A stretch of 64,000 bases of DNA from NCBI RefSeq assembly GCF_013522705.1, contig NZ_JAAMRE010000019.1, positions 46,424 to 110,423 of the forward strand, in the 5' to 3' direction. Source of the DNA: Pseudomonas lurida (lineage in GTDB: Bacteria > Pseudomonadota > Gammaproteobacteria > Pseudomonadales > Pseudomonadaceae). Position 1 is the first letter of the stretch. The number at the start of each line of letters is the position of its first letter. The notes under the pieces were generated by a model, which saw only the letters and a list, made by a program, of their open reading frames with translations, searched no databases and was not told where the DNA came from. Of this stretch, positions 8,403 to 16,251 are shown one piece after another. The translations under genes were made by a program, and so were the position numbers.

Positions 8403-9151
8403 AGGGTGATCCCTTTATGCCACACCCGCTGGTCGGTCACGCTGTGGTACGGCGGGCGGTTCAGTTCGTAGGCCATGCTCATGGCGTCCAGCATGCTCCA
8501 TAGGATATCCAGTTTGAACTGGAGAACTTCCAGCATGCGCTCCTGGCCTGCGCGGGTGGTGTAGTGCTGCAGGGTGATTGCCAGGCCGTGTTCCACATCG
8601 CGGCGGGCCTGGCCCAGGCGAGTGCGAAAGTACTCGTAACCGGCCGGATCGATCCACGGATAATGCTGCGGCCAACTGTCGAGGCGTGACTGGTGGATCT
8701 GCGGCGCGAACAGTTCGGTCAACGAGCTGCTGGCGGCTTCCTGCCAACTGGCGCGACGGGCGAAGTTGACGTAAGCGTCTACCGCAAACCGCACGCCGGG
8801 CAAGACCAGTTCCTGGGAGCGCAGTTGCTCGGGGTCCAGACCCACCGCCTGGCCCAGGCGCAGCCAGGCCTCGATGCCGCCGTCTTCACCTGGTGCGCCG
8901 TCGTGGTCGAGCAGGCGCTGGATCCACTCGCGACGTATCTCACGGTCCGGGCAATTGGCCAGGATGGCGGCGTCCTTCAGCGGAATATTCACTTGGTAAT
9001 AGAAGCGGTTGGCAACCCAGCCCTGGATCTGCTCGCGGGTGGCGCGGCCTTCATACATCGCCACATGGTAGGGGTGATGAATATGGTAGAAGGCGCCCTT
9101 GGCCCGCAGGGCCTGTTCGAAGGCGTCGCGCGTCATTGGTATGTCAGTCAT
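8399..9151 (-). CDS. pqqC: Pyrroloquinoline-quinone synthase PqqC
   Basis: 250 residues, the usual length. PqqC is a cofactor-free oxidase of the heme-oxygenase-like helical fold that performs the final ring closure and eight-electron oxidation to PQQ. Diagnostic segments are KGAFYHIHHPYHVAMYEG near the N-terminus, QGWVANRFYYQ and the His-rich active-site helix. It starts 11 nt downstream of the pqqB stop and overlaps pqqD by 4 nt. Confidence 0.96.
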   Translation of the reverse strand: MTDIPMTRDAFEQALRAKGAFYHIHHPYHVAMYEGRATREQIQGWVANRFYYQVNIPLKDAAILANCPDREIRREWIQRLLDHDGAPGEDGGIEAWLRLGQAVGLDPEQLRSQELVLPGVRFAVDAYVNFARRASWQEAASSSLTELFAPQIHQSRLDSWPQHYPWIDPAGYEYFRTRLGQARRDVEHGLAITLQHYTTRAGQERMLEVLQFKLDILWSMLDAMSMAYELNRPPYHSVTDQRVWHKGITL

Positions 9152-9162
9152 TTGGCTAGCTC

Positions 9163-10074
9163 CTACAATTCAATGCTCATGCCGTCGTAAGCCACTTCCA
9201 CATTGCGTCGCACCAGCTCGGCGCGCTCGGGGGAGTCTTCGTCGAGGATCGGGTTGGTGTTGTTGATGTGGATAAGTACCTTGCGCTGCGTTGGCAACTG
9301 CTCAAGCACTTCCAGCATACCGCCGGGGCCGTTCTGTGCCAGGTGGCCCATCTCGCGCCCGGTGCGGGTGCCGACGCCCCGGCGCTGCATTTCGTCGTCG
9401 TCCCACATCGTGCCGTCCACCAGCAGGCAATCGCTGCCGGCCATGATGTCCAGCAACGGCGCATCGACCTTGCCCAGGCCTGGGGCGTAGAACAGTTTGC
9501 CGCCGGTGCGCAGGTCTTCGACGATCAGGCCGATGTTGTCGCCCGGGTGCGGGTCGAAGCGGTGCGGCGAGTAGGGCGGTGCCGCGCTGCGCAACGGCAG
9601 CGGGGTGAAACGCAGGTTGGGGCAGGACGGGATGGTGAAGCCGGCGTCCAGTTCGATGCGGTTCCAGGCCAGGCCGCCGTTCCAATGGGTCAGCATCGTG
9701 AACAGCGGAAAACCGGTGCTCAGGTCTTCATGGACCATGTCGGTGCACCAGACTTGATGCGGGCAGCCTTCGCGCAGGCTCAGCAGGCCGGTGGTGTGGT
9801 CGATCTGGCTGTCCATCAGGATGATTGCGCTGATGCCGGTGTCACGCAGGGCGCGGCCCGGTTGCATCGGCGCGAAGCTTTGCAGTTGCGCGCGAATATC
9901 CGGCGAGGCATTGCACAGCACCCAATTCACGCCATCGTCGGAGATTGCGATGGACGACTGGGTGCGCGCGTGGGCTCGTAGGCTGCCATCACGAAAACCT
10001 GCGCAGTTCACGCAATTGCAGTTCCACTGCGGGAAACCACCGCCGGCGGCGGAACCTAGAATCTGGACAAACAT
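9163..10074 (-). CDS. pqqB: PQQ biosynthesis metallo-beta-lactamase-fold protein PqqB
   Basis: 303 residues from ATG 10074; an in-frame ATG 18 nt further upstream gives a non-conserved MLDGAA extension. The protein begins MFVQILGSAAGGGFPQWNCN, the standard PqqB N-terminus, and has a metallo-beta-lactamase-type fold with MDSQIDHTTGLL and the LLVDGTMW segment. PqqB is thought to oxidise the Glu-Tyr intermediate. Start selection is supported by GGAG 7 nt upstream. It lies 71 nt downstream of pqqA with a terminator-like hairpin in between. Confidence 0.95.
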   Translation of the reverse strand: MFVQILGSAAGGGFPQWNCNCVNCAGFRDGSLRAHARTQSSIAISDDGVNWVLCNASPDIRAQLQSFAPMQPGRALRDTGISAIILMDSQIDHTTGLLSLREGCPHQVWCTDMVHEDLSTGFPLFTMLTHWNGGLAWNRIELDAGFTIPSCPNLRFTPLPLRSAAPPYSPHRFDPHPGDNIGLIVEDLRTGGKLFYAPGLGKVDAPLLDIMAGSDCLLVDGTMWDDDEMQRRGVGTRTGREMGHLAQNGPGGMLEVLEQLPTQRKVLIHINNTNPILDEDSPERAELVRRNVEVAYDGMSIEL

Positions 10075-10105
10075 GGCCGCTCCATCAAGCAAAGCTCAAA
10101 ACAAA

Positions 10106-10130
10106 AACGCCCCGGGCGAACCGAGGCGTT
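10106..10130 (-). terminator. Terminator or attenuator between pqqA and pqqB
   Basis: On the minus strand an AACGCC...GGCGTT stem with an extra CGG/CCG pairing inside is followed by TTTTTGTTTTG. A leaky terminator here would make much more pqqA than pqqBCDE transcript, as fits a peptide precursor consumed one-for-one by enzymes. Confidence 0.7.
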
Positions 10131-10145
10131 GTCATACCCAGCCGA

Positions 10146-10220
10146 TTAACGGCTGGCGAAGTACATGGTGACTTCGAAACCGATGCGCAGATCAGTGTAA
10201 GCAGGTTTGGACCAGGTCAT
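10146..10220 (-). CDS. pqqA: PQQ precursor peptide PqqA
   Basis: 24-residue peptide beginning MTWSKPAYTDLRIGFEV and ending TMYFASR. The Glu and Tyr that become PQQ are visible in the E-V-T-M-Y spacing (Glu16, Tyr20). The start ATG is preceded by a strong AGGAG Shine-Dalgarno. It heads the pqqABCDE order, with a terminator-like hairpin directly after it. The 159-base region up to pqqF probably holds its promoter, though I see no convincing -35/-10 pair. Confidence 0.97.
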   Translation of the reverse strand: MTWSKPAYTDLRIGFEVTMYFASR

Positions 10221-10379
10221 ATTCTTACTCCTACGAAGGGATGGGACGTTTACTACCAAGTAATACATATAGTCCACCTCCAGTCGGAGATGTTCAGATG
10301 TGTGCGTGGGAATGTTACGCAATTCTTTTCAAGTTAGCGCTGTCTTGGTGGAAAAAGGCTATTGCAGGGTTGGCAATGA

Positions 10380-12752
10380 TCAACCTTTAACCTTCCAGAG
10401 GTCCGTCGAAGGCGCGCCGTTGGCGACCCAGAGCCAGCCGCCGACGGCGTCCTTCAGGTGCTGGGCGGCATGCTGCAAATTAGCGTAGGTGCAGGCATAT
10501 AGATGTTGCTGGAGGCGCTCCAGGTAATCCGACGGATGGCCCGCCAGGTGCGCATGCCACAGCAGTTCGGCTGCTTGCGATGTCGGCAGCGTGTCGACGT
10601 TGAATTGCTGCGCCAGGGCCGTGTTGCCCAAGTCTGTATCGCGCTCGATCAGCGTAGGCACTTGCGCCAGGAAGCGGTGCAGGTGCTGCACAATTTCATC
10701 CAGAGACAGGTGCGGAGATTGCACGCCAAACAACATGCCAGTCTGCCCGTTGATCTGTCGGATACCGCTGAACACGGCGTAGCCGATTTGCTGTTCCACC
10801 CGCAAGCGTTGGTAAAACGGCCCCTGCACCCGATGAACAAGCAGGCGCCATGCGGCTTCATCCGCCAGGGAAAGACTGGGTGTCGGGCAGAACAGCAACA
10901 ATGCGGCTTCGCCGGCGTCGGTTTTAACTGCATGCCACACGCACTGACCGTTGAGGTCACGGGGTTGGCGCTCAATGCCCGCCGGTTGCCCCGGCAAGCC
11001 GGCGGCAGCTGTTTTTATCAGCGCCTCGCATGTTGCCGGCAAGCCTATACCCAGCCCATGCCAACGGGCGGTATGCCAGGAAGCAGGCTGATGTGCGCGC
11101 TCGGCCGTGGTCTCTACGCAGTAAGCGGGCAATGCTTTAAGCAATGCGCGAATGGCGAGCGGCGGCGGCGTGGTGTCGGGTGTTGGGTGCGCCTGCGTAA
11201 GGCTTTGCGCCAACGCTTCGAGTACCTTCGGCATGAGCGCGTGAAGCCCGACCATGCTGATCCGCCAATCGTGGCCGGTCGTTTCAAACGTTAACGCCAG
11301 CCCAGCCTGGCGAGCGTTTTCGCTCAAGACGTGCAACGCACCTTCCAGTCCGGACGGCGCGGGTGAGTCAAACCGCCAGTTCAGGTACAACGCGCCTTCC
11401 TGGCGGTCTGTGGGTACAGCCTGGCTGATGAAGGTCAGCGCGGATGCTTCCCGGCGACCCCGCGAGCGGTCCTGGGCAAAGGTACGCAAGCCGCGGTGGG
11501 CGCTGGTCTGGCCACGAATCAGGCCGGCACGCGGTTCTGTGTCGGAGGGGCGTAGGAAGGGGTTGTCGGGTGGCCGTTGCCACGTGTGCTTGGCGGCTGG
11601 CAGTTGCAGTGAATCCAGCAGCGTGTGCAGCGCCGCGATGCTGTGGTCTGACAGCGCTTCGCTGTCGTTGCGGGCCAGTGCCAGTGCGCCCTGAACCTGC
11701 CGCTGGCGCACGGTCACTCGGGCGAATTCTTCGCGCAGTGGCGTCCAGTCACTGTGTGCGAAAAAGCTCAGCCAATCGTGCAGCAAGGCTTCAACCGGTG
11801 TGACCGATTCGCCTGGCTGGTTGAGGGTAAAGTCGATATCCAACAGCGCCTGCCCGGCGAAGTGGTAGAGCACGCTGGCATGTAACGCGGTGGCCATGCC
11901 TTGGGCTTGCAGTTCAGCCAGCAGCCCGCCGGGCGCCGGGTTGTTGAGCCAGGTGCACAGAAACTCCAAGGTTTCGCGTGGCGCGTTGCAGGCGATGACG
12001 TGGTGCAGTTGCTGGCCGGCGACATGGCGATAAGCCTGGGGCTGGCCGTCCATCAGGGCCGGTGGTGCGGCCTGTGGATGTCCAGAGCCGGTGGGGATGA
12101 TTTCGCCGAAGCGGTGTGCCAGGGCTTGGAGTTCGTCCAGCGGTTGGGGACCGGCCAGGCTCAATGTCATCTGCCCACTCTGGTAGAACTGTGCGTGAAA
12201 TGCTCGCAAGGCTTGCTGAAAGGCTTCCGTTTCGACCGGCAGGCTGTCCCGGTTGCCGGCATGGAAGTCCCGAAGCGGATGACCGTTCGCGACACCTTCG
12301 AGCAATGCCACTTGCTGCTGGGCCTTGGCATCCCTCGACCAGGCGACAAACTCTGCCTGCAGCACTTCGCGCTCGCGTAGCTGATCGTCGAGTGCCAGGC
12401 GTGGTCGGGCGAGCATGTCCGCCAAGCGCTCCAGCCCTTGTGCAACGTTCGGCACCGGCAGTTCGAAGAAAAATTCGGTGATGCGCTCGCGGGTACTGGC
12501 GTTGACCTGTCCACCATGCTGCTGCACGTAGGTCATCAGCCCTTCGCCTGTCGGAAAACGCTCGGTTCCCAGGAACAACAGGTGTTCCAGAAAATGCGCC
12601 AACCCCGGCCACGCCAAGGGCGCGTCATGACTACCGGCGGCCACCCGCACAACAGCGGCGCAGCGCTGTAAATGGGAAGCAGCGTGCAGGATGACATGCA
12701 GGCCATTGGCCAGAGTCAGAGTGGCAGAGTGAGGGTGGGCCGGGGCGGGCAT
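10380..12752 (-). CDS. pqqF: Zinc metalloprotease PqqF (M16 family)
   Basis: 790 residues from ATG 12752. The inverted zinc motif HFLEH at residues 53-57 is followed by the M16 pattern LLFLGTERFP; the rest is the repeated M16 fold of insulinase-like peptidases. PqqF trims PqqA to release the cross-linked Glu-Tyr. An ATG 10 codons upstream (12782) is also open, but the inner ATG has GGAAG at 5-nt spacing, which lies in the arm of a 14-bp inverted repeat (12749-12784). Here pqqF lies upstream of pqqA, as in other fluorescent pseudomonads. Its stop is 159 bases before pqqA. Confidence 0.92.
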   Translation of the reverse strand: MPAPAHPHSATLTLANGLHVILHAASHLQRCAAVVRVAAGSHDAPLAWPGLAHFLEHLLFLGTERFPTGEGLMTYVQQHGGQVNASTRERITEFFFELPVPNVAQGLERLADMLARPRLALDDQLREREVLQAEFVAWSRDAKAQQQVALLEGVANGHPLRDFHAGNRDSLPVETEAFQQALRAFHAQFYQSGQMTLSLAGPQPLDELQALAHRFGEIIPTGSGHPQAAPPALMDGQPQAYRHVAGQQLHHVIACNAPRETLEFLCTWLNNPAPGGLLAELQAQGMATALHASVLYHFAGQALLDIDFTLNQPGESVTPVEALLHDWLSFFAHSDWTPLREEFARVTVRQRQVQGALALARNDSEALSDHSIAALHTLLDSLQLPAAKHTWQRPPDNPFLRPSDTEPRAGLIRGQTSAHRGLRTFAQDRSRGRREASALTFISQAVPTDRQEGALYLNWRFDSPAPSGLEGALHVLSENARQAGLALTFETTGHDWRISMVGLHALMPKVLEALAQSLTQAHPTPDTTPPPLAIRALLKALPAYCVETTAERAHQPASWHTARWHGLGIGLPATCEALIKTAAAGLPGQPAGIERQPRDLNGQCVWHAVKTDAGEAALLLFCPTPSLSLADEAAWRLLVHRVQGPFYQRLRVEQQIGYAVFSGIRQINGQTGMLFGVQSPHLSLDEIVQHLHRFLAQVPTLIERDTDLGNTALAQQFNVDTLPTSQAAELLWHAHLAGHPSDYLERLQQHLYACTYANLQHAAQHLKDAVGGWLWVANGAPSTDLWKVKG

Positions 12753-12784
12753 GGGCACTTCCAGAACGTGGGAAGTGCCCATGC
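12749..12784 (-). promoter_or_regulatory. Perfect 14-bp inverted repeat over the pqqF translation start
   Basis: GCATGGGCACTTCC (12749-12762) and GGAAGTGCCCATGC (12771-12784) are exact reverse complements with an 8-nt spacer. Both arms contain an ATG/CAT, and the transcript arm holds the GGAAG used as Shine-Dalgarno for pqqF. It lies 17 nt after the davA stop. No T-run follows, so it may control translation of pqqF or end davA transcripts weakly. Confidence 0.7.
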
Positions 12785-12800
12785 TAGCAAACCCGCGGGA

Positions 12801-13598
12801 TCAGGGCTTGTGCAGCGTGCCGTACAACTCGGGGCGGCGGTCGTGCAAATAGTCATTGGCGATGCGTGCGTCGAGGATTGCCTGGTGATCCACGGTGCCG
12901 ACAATCAGGGCTTCATCCAGGCCTGCCAGGGCAATGCGCTCGCCATTCGGCGCTGCCAGGCTGCTTTGCCCGCAGTAGTGAATGTCCTCTTCGTTCCCGC
13001 AGTAGTTGGCATACGCCACGTAGCACTGGTTCTCGAACGCGCGCGCACGCACGGTAACGTCGGCGATAAAGTCGAACGGCACCATATTGGCGGTGGGCAC
13101 CAGGATCAGTTCAGCGCCGGCCAGGGCCAGGCGGCGGGCGTTTTCAGGGAACTCCAGGTCGTAGCAGATCAGCATCCCCAGCTTCCAGCCGTTGAGTTCC
13201 ACCACCGGGAAATCATCCTCCCCGGCGCTGAACATCAAGTGGTCCAAGTCGCCGAACAAATGGGTCTTGCGGTAGTTGCACAGGCGCTGGCCGTTGGCGT
13301 CGATCAACTGCACGGCATTGTAGATATCCCCGTTTGCGGCGCGCTCCGGGTAGCCATAGAGGATGGCCAGGCGGGCGTTTTTCGCAAGCTCGGCAATCGC
13401 CTGCGCCGAGTCCCCGTCCTGCGCTTCGGCCAGGGCCCCGGCGGCTTCGGCACCGATGTTATAGCCGGTAAGAAACATCTCCGGCAGCACCAGCACATCG
13501 GCGCTGCCGGATGCCTCATGCGCCACGGTGTGCAGGCGCTTGAGGTTAGCCGCCACATCCAGCGGCAGGGGCGGGCATTGGTAGAGGGCGACACGCAT
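12801..13598 (-). CDS. davA: 5-aminopentanamidase (delta-aminovaleramidase), nitrilase superfamily
   Basis: 265 residues, matching DavA. Carbon-nitrogen hydrolase triad is visible: Glu40 (VLPEMF), Lys111 (NYRKTHLF) and Cys145 (GMLICYDLEFPE). In P. putida, DavA hydrolyses 5-aminopentanamide to 5-aminovalerate in lysine catabolism, directly after DavB. The gene lies 11 nt after davB on the same strand, giving a davB-davA operon; this pairing is the main reason for the specific name. A generic omega-amidase or nitrilase would be the alternative. Confidence 0.88.
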   Translation of the reverse strand: MRVALYQCPPLPLDVAANLKRLHTVAHEASGSADVLVLPEMFLTGYNIGAEAAGALAEAQDGDSAQAIAELAKNARLAILYGYPERAANGDIYNAVQLIDANGQRLCNYRKTHLFGDLDHLMFSAGEDDFPVVELNGWKLGMLICYDLEFPENARRLALAGAELILVPTANMVPFDFIADVTVRARAFENQCYVAYANYCGNEEDIHYCGQSSLAAPNGERIALAGLDEALIVGTVDHQAILDARIANDYLHDRRPELYGTLHKP

Positions 13599-13609
13599 GG
13601 CTTGGCTCC

Positions 13610-15313
13610 TTAATCGGCGAGGGCGATTGGCCCGATCTCGTCGAACACGTCACCTGGCCCTGGGTTTTCAGGATGAGTGCGGCCGCCGAAGTGATTCATG
13701 ATGCCCCACACGGCATTCAACGAGGTCTGCACCGCGCCTTCCACCCAGGCGGGTGTCCAGGACACATCATCGCCGGCGATGAAAATCCCGCGTTGTTCGG
13801 CAGGCATGTCCTTTTGCATGAAGTGCGCGTACATGCGCTGGTTATAGCGATAGTGACCGGGCAGCGCGCCCTTGAAGGCACCGAGGAAGTGTGGATCGGC
13901 CTCCCAGGACACGGTGATCGGGTCGCCGATGATGCGGGCCTTGATATCGACTTTCGGGTAGATCTTGCTCAGCGCGTCGAGGGCCAGTTTCACCCGCTTA
14001 TCGATTGGCTGCGGGAGCATTTTCAGTGCGTCGCTCATCCACGAGTACGACAGGCAGATCACGCCAGGTTTGTCGTCGCCGTTATCGAACAGGTAGGTAC
14101 CGCGAGTCAGGCGATCGGTGAGGGTCATGCTCATCAGGTCGCGGCCCGTTTCAGGGTCTTTGTCTTTCCAGAACGGGCGGTCGACCATCACGAAGGTTTT
14201 CGAGGACTGCATGTAGCGGGTGCGGTCGAGGGCCATCCACATTTTTTGCGAGAACAGCGTTTCATCGCACTCGATCTGGGTGGTCAGCAGCCAGCTCTGG
14301 CAAGTGGTGAGCACAGCCGCGTATTCGCGAGTATCGCCGTAGGTGTCGGTGACGGCAAAGCGGCCGTCGGCGGCGTGGGCAATGCGCTTGACCCCGGCCC
14401 GTGGCGCACCACGGTGCAGCGAACTGAGGCTGGTGCCCGCCGGCCAGTGGGCGCAACGCTGCGGCACATGGCGCCAGATGCCCATGGGCACCTGGGCCAC
14501 GCCGCCGACCACCAGATGCTGGTGATCGTCGCAGTTGGTCATCACTACGCGGAAGATCTCCAGCATTGAGTTGGGGAAGTCCGAGTCCCAGCCGCCGGTG
14601 CCGAAACCGACCTGGCCGAACACTTCCCGGTGGTGGAACGACAACTTGGCGAAGGCTTTGGAGGTGGCGACGAAATCGTAGAAGGTGCGGTCGTCCCACA
14701 ACGGCACCAGCTTATTCCACAGGGCCTTGAGGCGTGGCACGTCGCGGTCGCGGATGGCTTGCTGGATATCGCCGAACTGCGAGCCGGCCTCCAGCGCATC
14801 GGCCCAGGCGTCAGCCACTTCCTGAAATAGGGCTGGCAGATCCGACAGTTTCTGTGCGTAGTGGGTCTGGCCTTCGAGGTCGATCACGGTACTGCCGGAG
14901 GCGGGCGTCAGTGGGTTGGGGAATGGTTTGGTGTCCAGTCCCAGCTTGTCCACGTAGTGGTAGAACGCGGTGGACGACACCGGGAAGCGCATGCCGCCGA
15001 GTTCGGCGATGATCCCTTCGGCCCCTTCAAACGCCTGGGAGCGCAGGCGCCCGCCCATCTTCGAGGCTTCGTACACCACGGGTTTGAGGCCCAGCTTCAT
15101 CAGCTCGTACGCCGCGACCAGCCCGGCGATGCCCGCCCCCACGATCGCCACTTCGGCGCCATGCTGTTCAGCCGGGATGCTGCCCAGGCCGGCGGGGTGT
15201 TCGATCCAGTCATCGAAGGCAAACGGGAAGTCCGGGCCAAAAATGGTGATGGGTTTTTTCCCGTCTGCGGGGTGGCGATGGGGCTTGCTGACAGTGCTCG
15301 ACGGAATGCTCAT
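13610..15313 (-). CDS. davB: L-lysine 2-monooxygenase (flavin amine oxidase family)
   Basis: 567 residues. The FAD-binding Rossmann motif is VAIVGAGIAGLVAAYELMKLG near residue 53, followed by a GGRLRS dinucleotide signature. The C-terminal FAD motif GIFIAGDDVSWTPAWVEGAV is typical of amine oxidases and tryptophan/lysine monooxygenases. DavB decarboxylates and oxidises L-lysine to 5-aminopentanamide. Databases often label this family tryptophan 2-monooxygenase; the adjacent davA-type amidase, the size and the neighbouring Lrp regulator favour lysine. An upstream AAGG is placed at the expected distance from ATG 15313. Confidence 0.85.
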   Translation of the reverse strand: MSIPSSTVSKPHRHPADGKKPITIFGPDFPFAFDDWIEHPAGLGSIPAEQHGAEVAIVGAGIAGLVAAYELMKLGLKPVVYEASKMGGRLRSQAFEGAEGIIAELGGMRFPVSSTAFYHYVDKLGLDTKPFPNPLTPASGSTVIDLEGQTHYAQKLSDLPALFQEVADAWADALEAGSQFGDIQQAIRDRDVPRLKALWNKLVPLWDDRTFYDFVATSKAFAKLSFHHREVFGQVGFGTGGWDSDFPNSMLEIFRVVMTNCDDHQHLVVGGVAQVPMGIWRHVPQRCAHWPAGTSLSSLHRGAPRAGVKRIAHAADGRFAVTDTYGDTREYAAVLTTCQSWLLTTQIECDETLFSQKMWMALDRTRYMQSSKTFVMVDRPFWKDKDPETGRDLMSMTLTDRLTRGTYLFDNGDDKPGVICLSYSWMSDALKMLPQPIDKRVKLALDALSKIYPKVDIKARIIGDPITVSWEADPHFLGAFKGALPGHYRYNQRMYAHFMQKDMPAEQRGIFIAGDDVSWTPAWVEGAVQTSLNAVWGIMNHFGGRTHPENPGPGDVFDEIGPIALAD

Positions 15314-15459
15314 GGCTGACCTTACTGACGGCTCGGCGGGACGCGACCCGCTGAGTATAGGAAAAGATGGCAGCCAGTTTAGGCAGCGTTGCGCTCGTTA
15401 ATAAGGCGCAATGTGTCGTCGGATTGGCTTCATTTCAGTCGATATGACGAAGTGTTCGG

Positions 15460-15906
15460 TCAGATTGGCTGACCGCGATCCAATTTGTTACTGAGGATGA
15501 TCGAGGTGGTGGTTTTCTCGACCCCGTCGACGCTACCGATCTGGTCCAGCAGTTGGTCCAGCTGCTCCGGCGAATCGGTACGCAGCCAGGCCACGTAATC
15601 GAACTCGCCGCTCACCGCGCACAGCTGTTGCACCTGGGCCATGGCGCTAAGCCTGCGCAGCACTTCTTTACCGGAGCGCGGCTGTACGGTGATGCCGACA
15701 TAAGCCTGCAGGCCGCCATCCACCACGCGCTGGCCCAGGCGCACGCCATAACCGGTGATCACTTGGGTTTTTTCCAGGCGCGCCAGGCGCGAGGTGACCG
15801 TGGTACGCGCAATGCCTAAGCGCCTGGCCAGCATGGCCACGCTTTCGCGGGCGTTGATCTGCAGCGCAGCGATCAGCTGGCGATCGATTTCATCCAGGAC
15901 AGACAA
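15460..15906 (-). CDS. Lrp/AsnC-family transcriptional regulator
   Basis: 148 residues: N-terminal helix-turn-helix (LDEIDRQLIAAL, then ARRLGIARTTVTSRLARLEK) and the C-terminal RAM ligand-binding domain. Lrp-family proteins sense amino acids and usually control nearby metabolic genes. It lies 146 bases upstream of davB on the same strand, so it is a good candidate for a lysine-responsive regulator of davBA (inference). The intervening gap shows no other gene. Confidence 0.93.
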   Translation of the reverse strand: MSVLDEIDRQLIAALQINARESVAMLARRLGIARTTVTSRLARLEKTQVITGYGVRLGQRVVDGGLQAYVGITVQPRSGKEVLRRLSAMAQVQQLCAVSGEFDYVAWLRTDSPEQLDQLLDQIGSVDGVEKTTTSIILSNKLDRGQPI

Positions 15907-16126
15907 GGGCAGAACTCCGTGGGGCAGCGATGGATGCGCATGTTACAGACTTGCATCGGCGGCAGGCAGCGCGCGAACAGTGGGGAACTGGCAAATCGGG
16001 TGGGCTGTAGTTCAAGGCGTTCAGGGATATTGGGCAGTTGTTTGCCAAGTGAGATGTGGACGTTTTTGCAAAGAGTCAGGTTTTTAAAGATTGATTGCCC
16101 GCGACTTTCCAACTGCCAGAAACGCG

Positions 16127-16149
16127 AAAGCCGCGCAATGCGCGGCTTT
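16127..16149 (-). terminator. Terminator after the CAU tRNA
   Basis: Perfect 10-bp stem AAAGCCGCGC (16127-16136) / GCGCGGCTTT (16140-16149), loop of 3, ending in TTT then CGCGTTTC on the minus strand. It lies 5 bases past the tRNA 3' CCA. Confidence 0.8.
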
Positions 16150-16154
16150 GGAGT

Positions 16155-16231
16155 TGGTGGGCCCACACGGACTTGAACCGTGGACCAAAGGATTATGAGT
16201 CCTCTGCTCTGACCAACTGAGCTATAGGCCC
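16155..16231 (-). tRNA. tRNA with CAU anticodon, most likely tRNA-Ile2
   Basis: A 77-nt cloverleaf with encoded CCA: acceptor GGGCCTA/TGGGCCC, D arm AGCTCAGTTGGTCAGAGC, anticodon loop CTCATAA, T arm with GGTTCAAGTCC. A CAU anticodon fits either Met or the Ile tRNA whose C34 is changed to lysidine. C4-G69 and C5-G68 in the acceptor, the TTGGTC after the anticodon stem and general similarity to E. coli tRNA-Ile2 favour Ile. The TATAAT promoter overlaps the stop codon of the gene upstream. Confidence 0.9.
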
Positions 16232-16245
16232 TTAACAGGTCGCGG

Positions 16246-16251
16246 ATTATA
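16246..16251 (-). promoter_or_regulatory. -10 box of the tRNA promoter
   Basis: A perfect TATAAT on the minus strand, 14 nt before the mature tRNA 5' end, overlapping the TAA stop of the GGDEF/EAL gene. The -35 is weak (TAGCAC at 17-nt spacing), so the tRNA may depend on a G+C-rich discriminator or partly on read-through. Confidence 0.6.
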
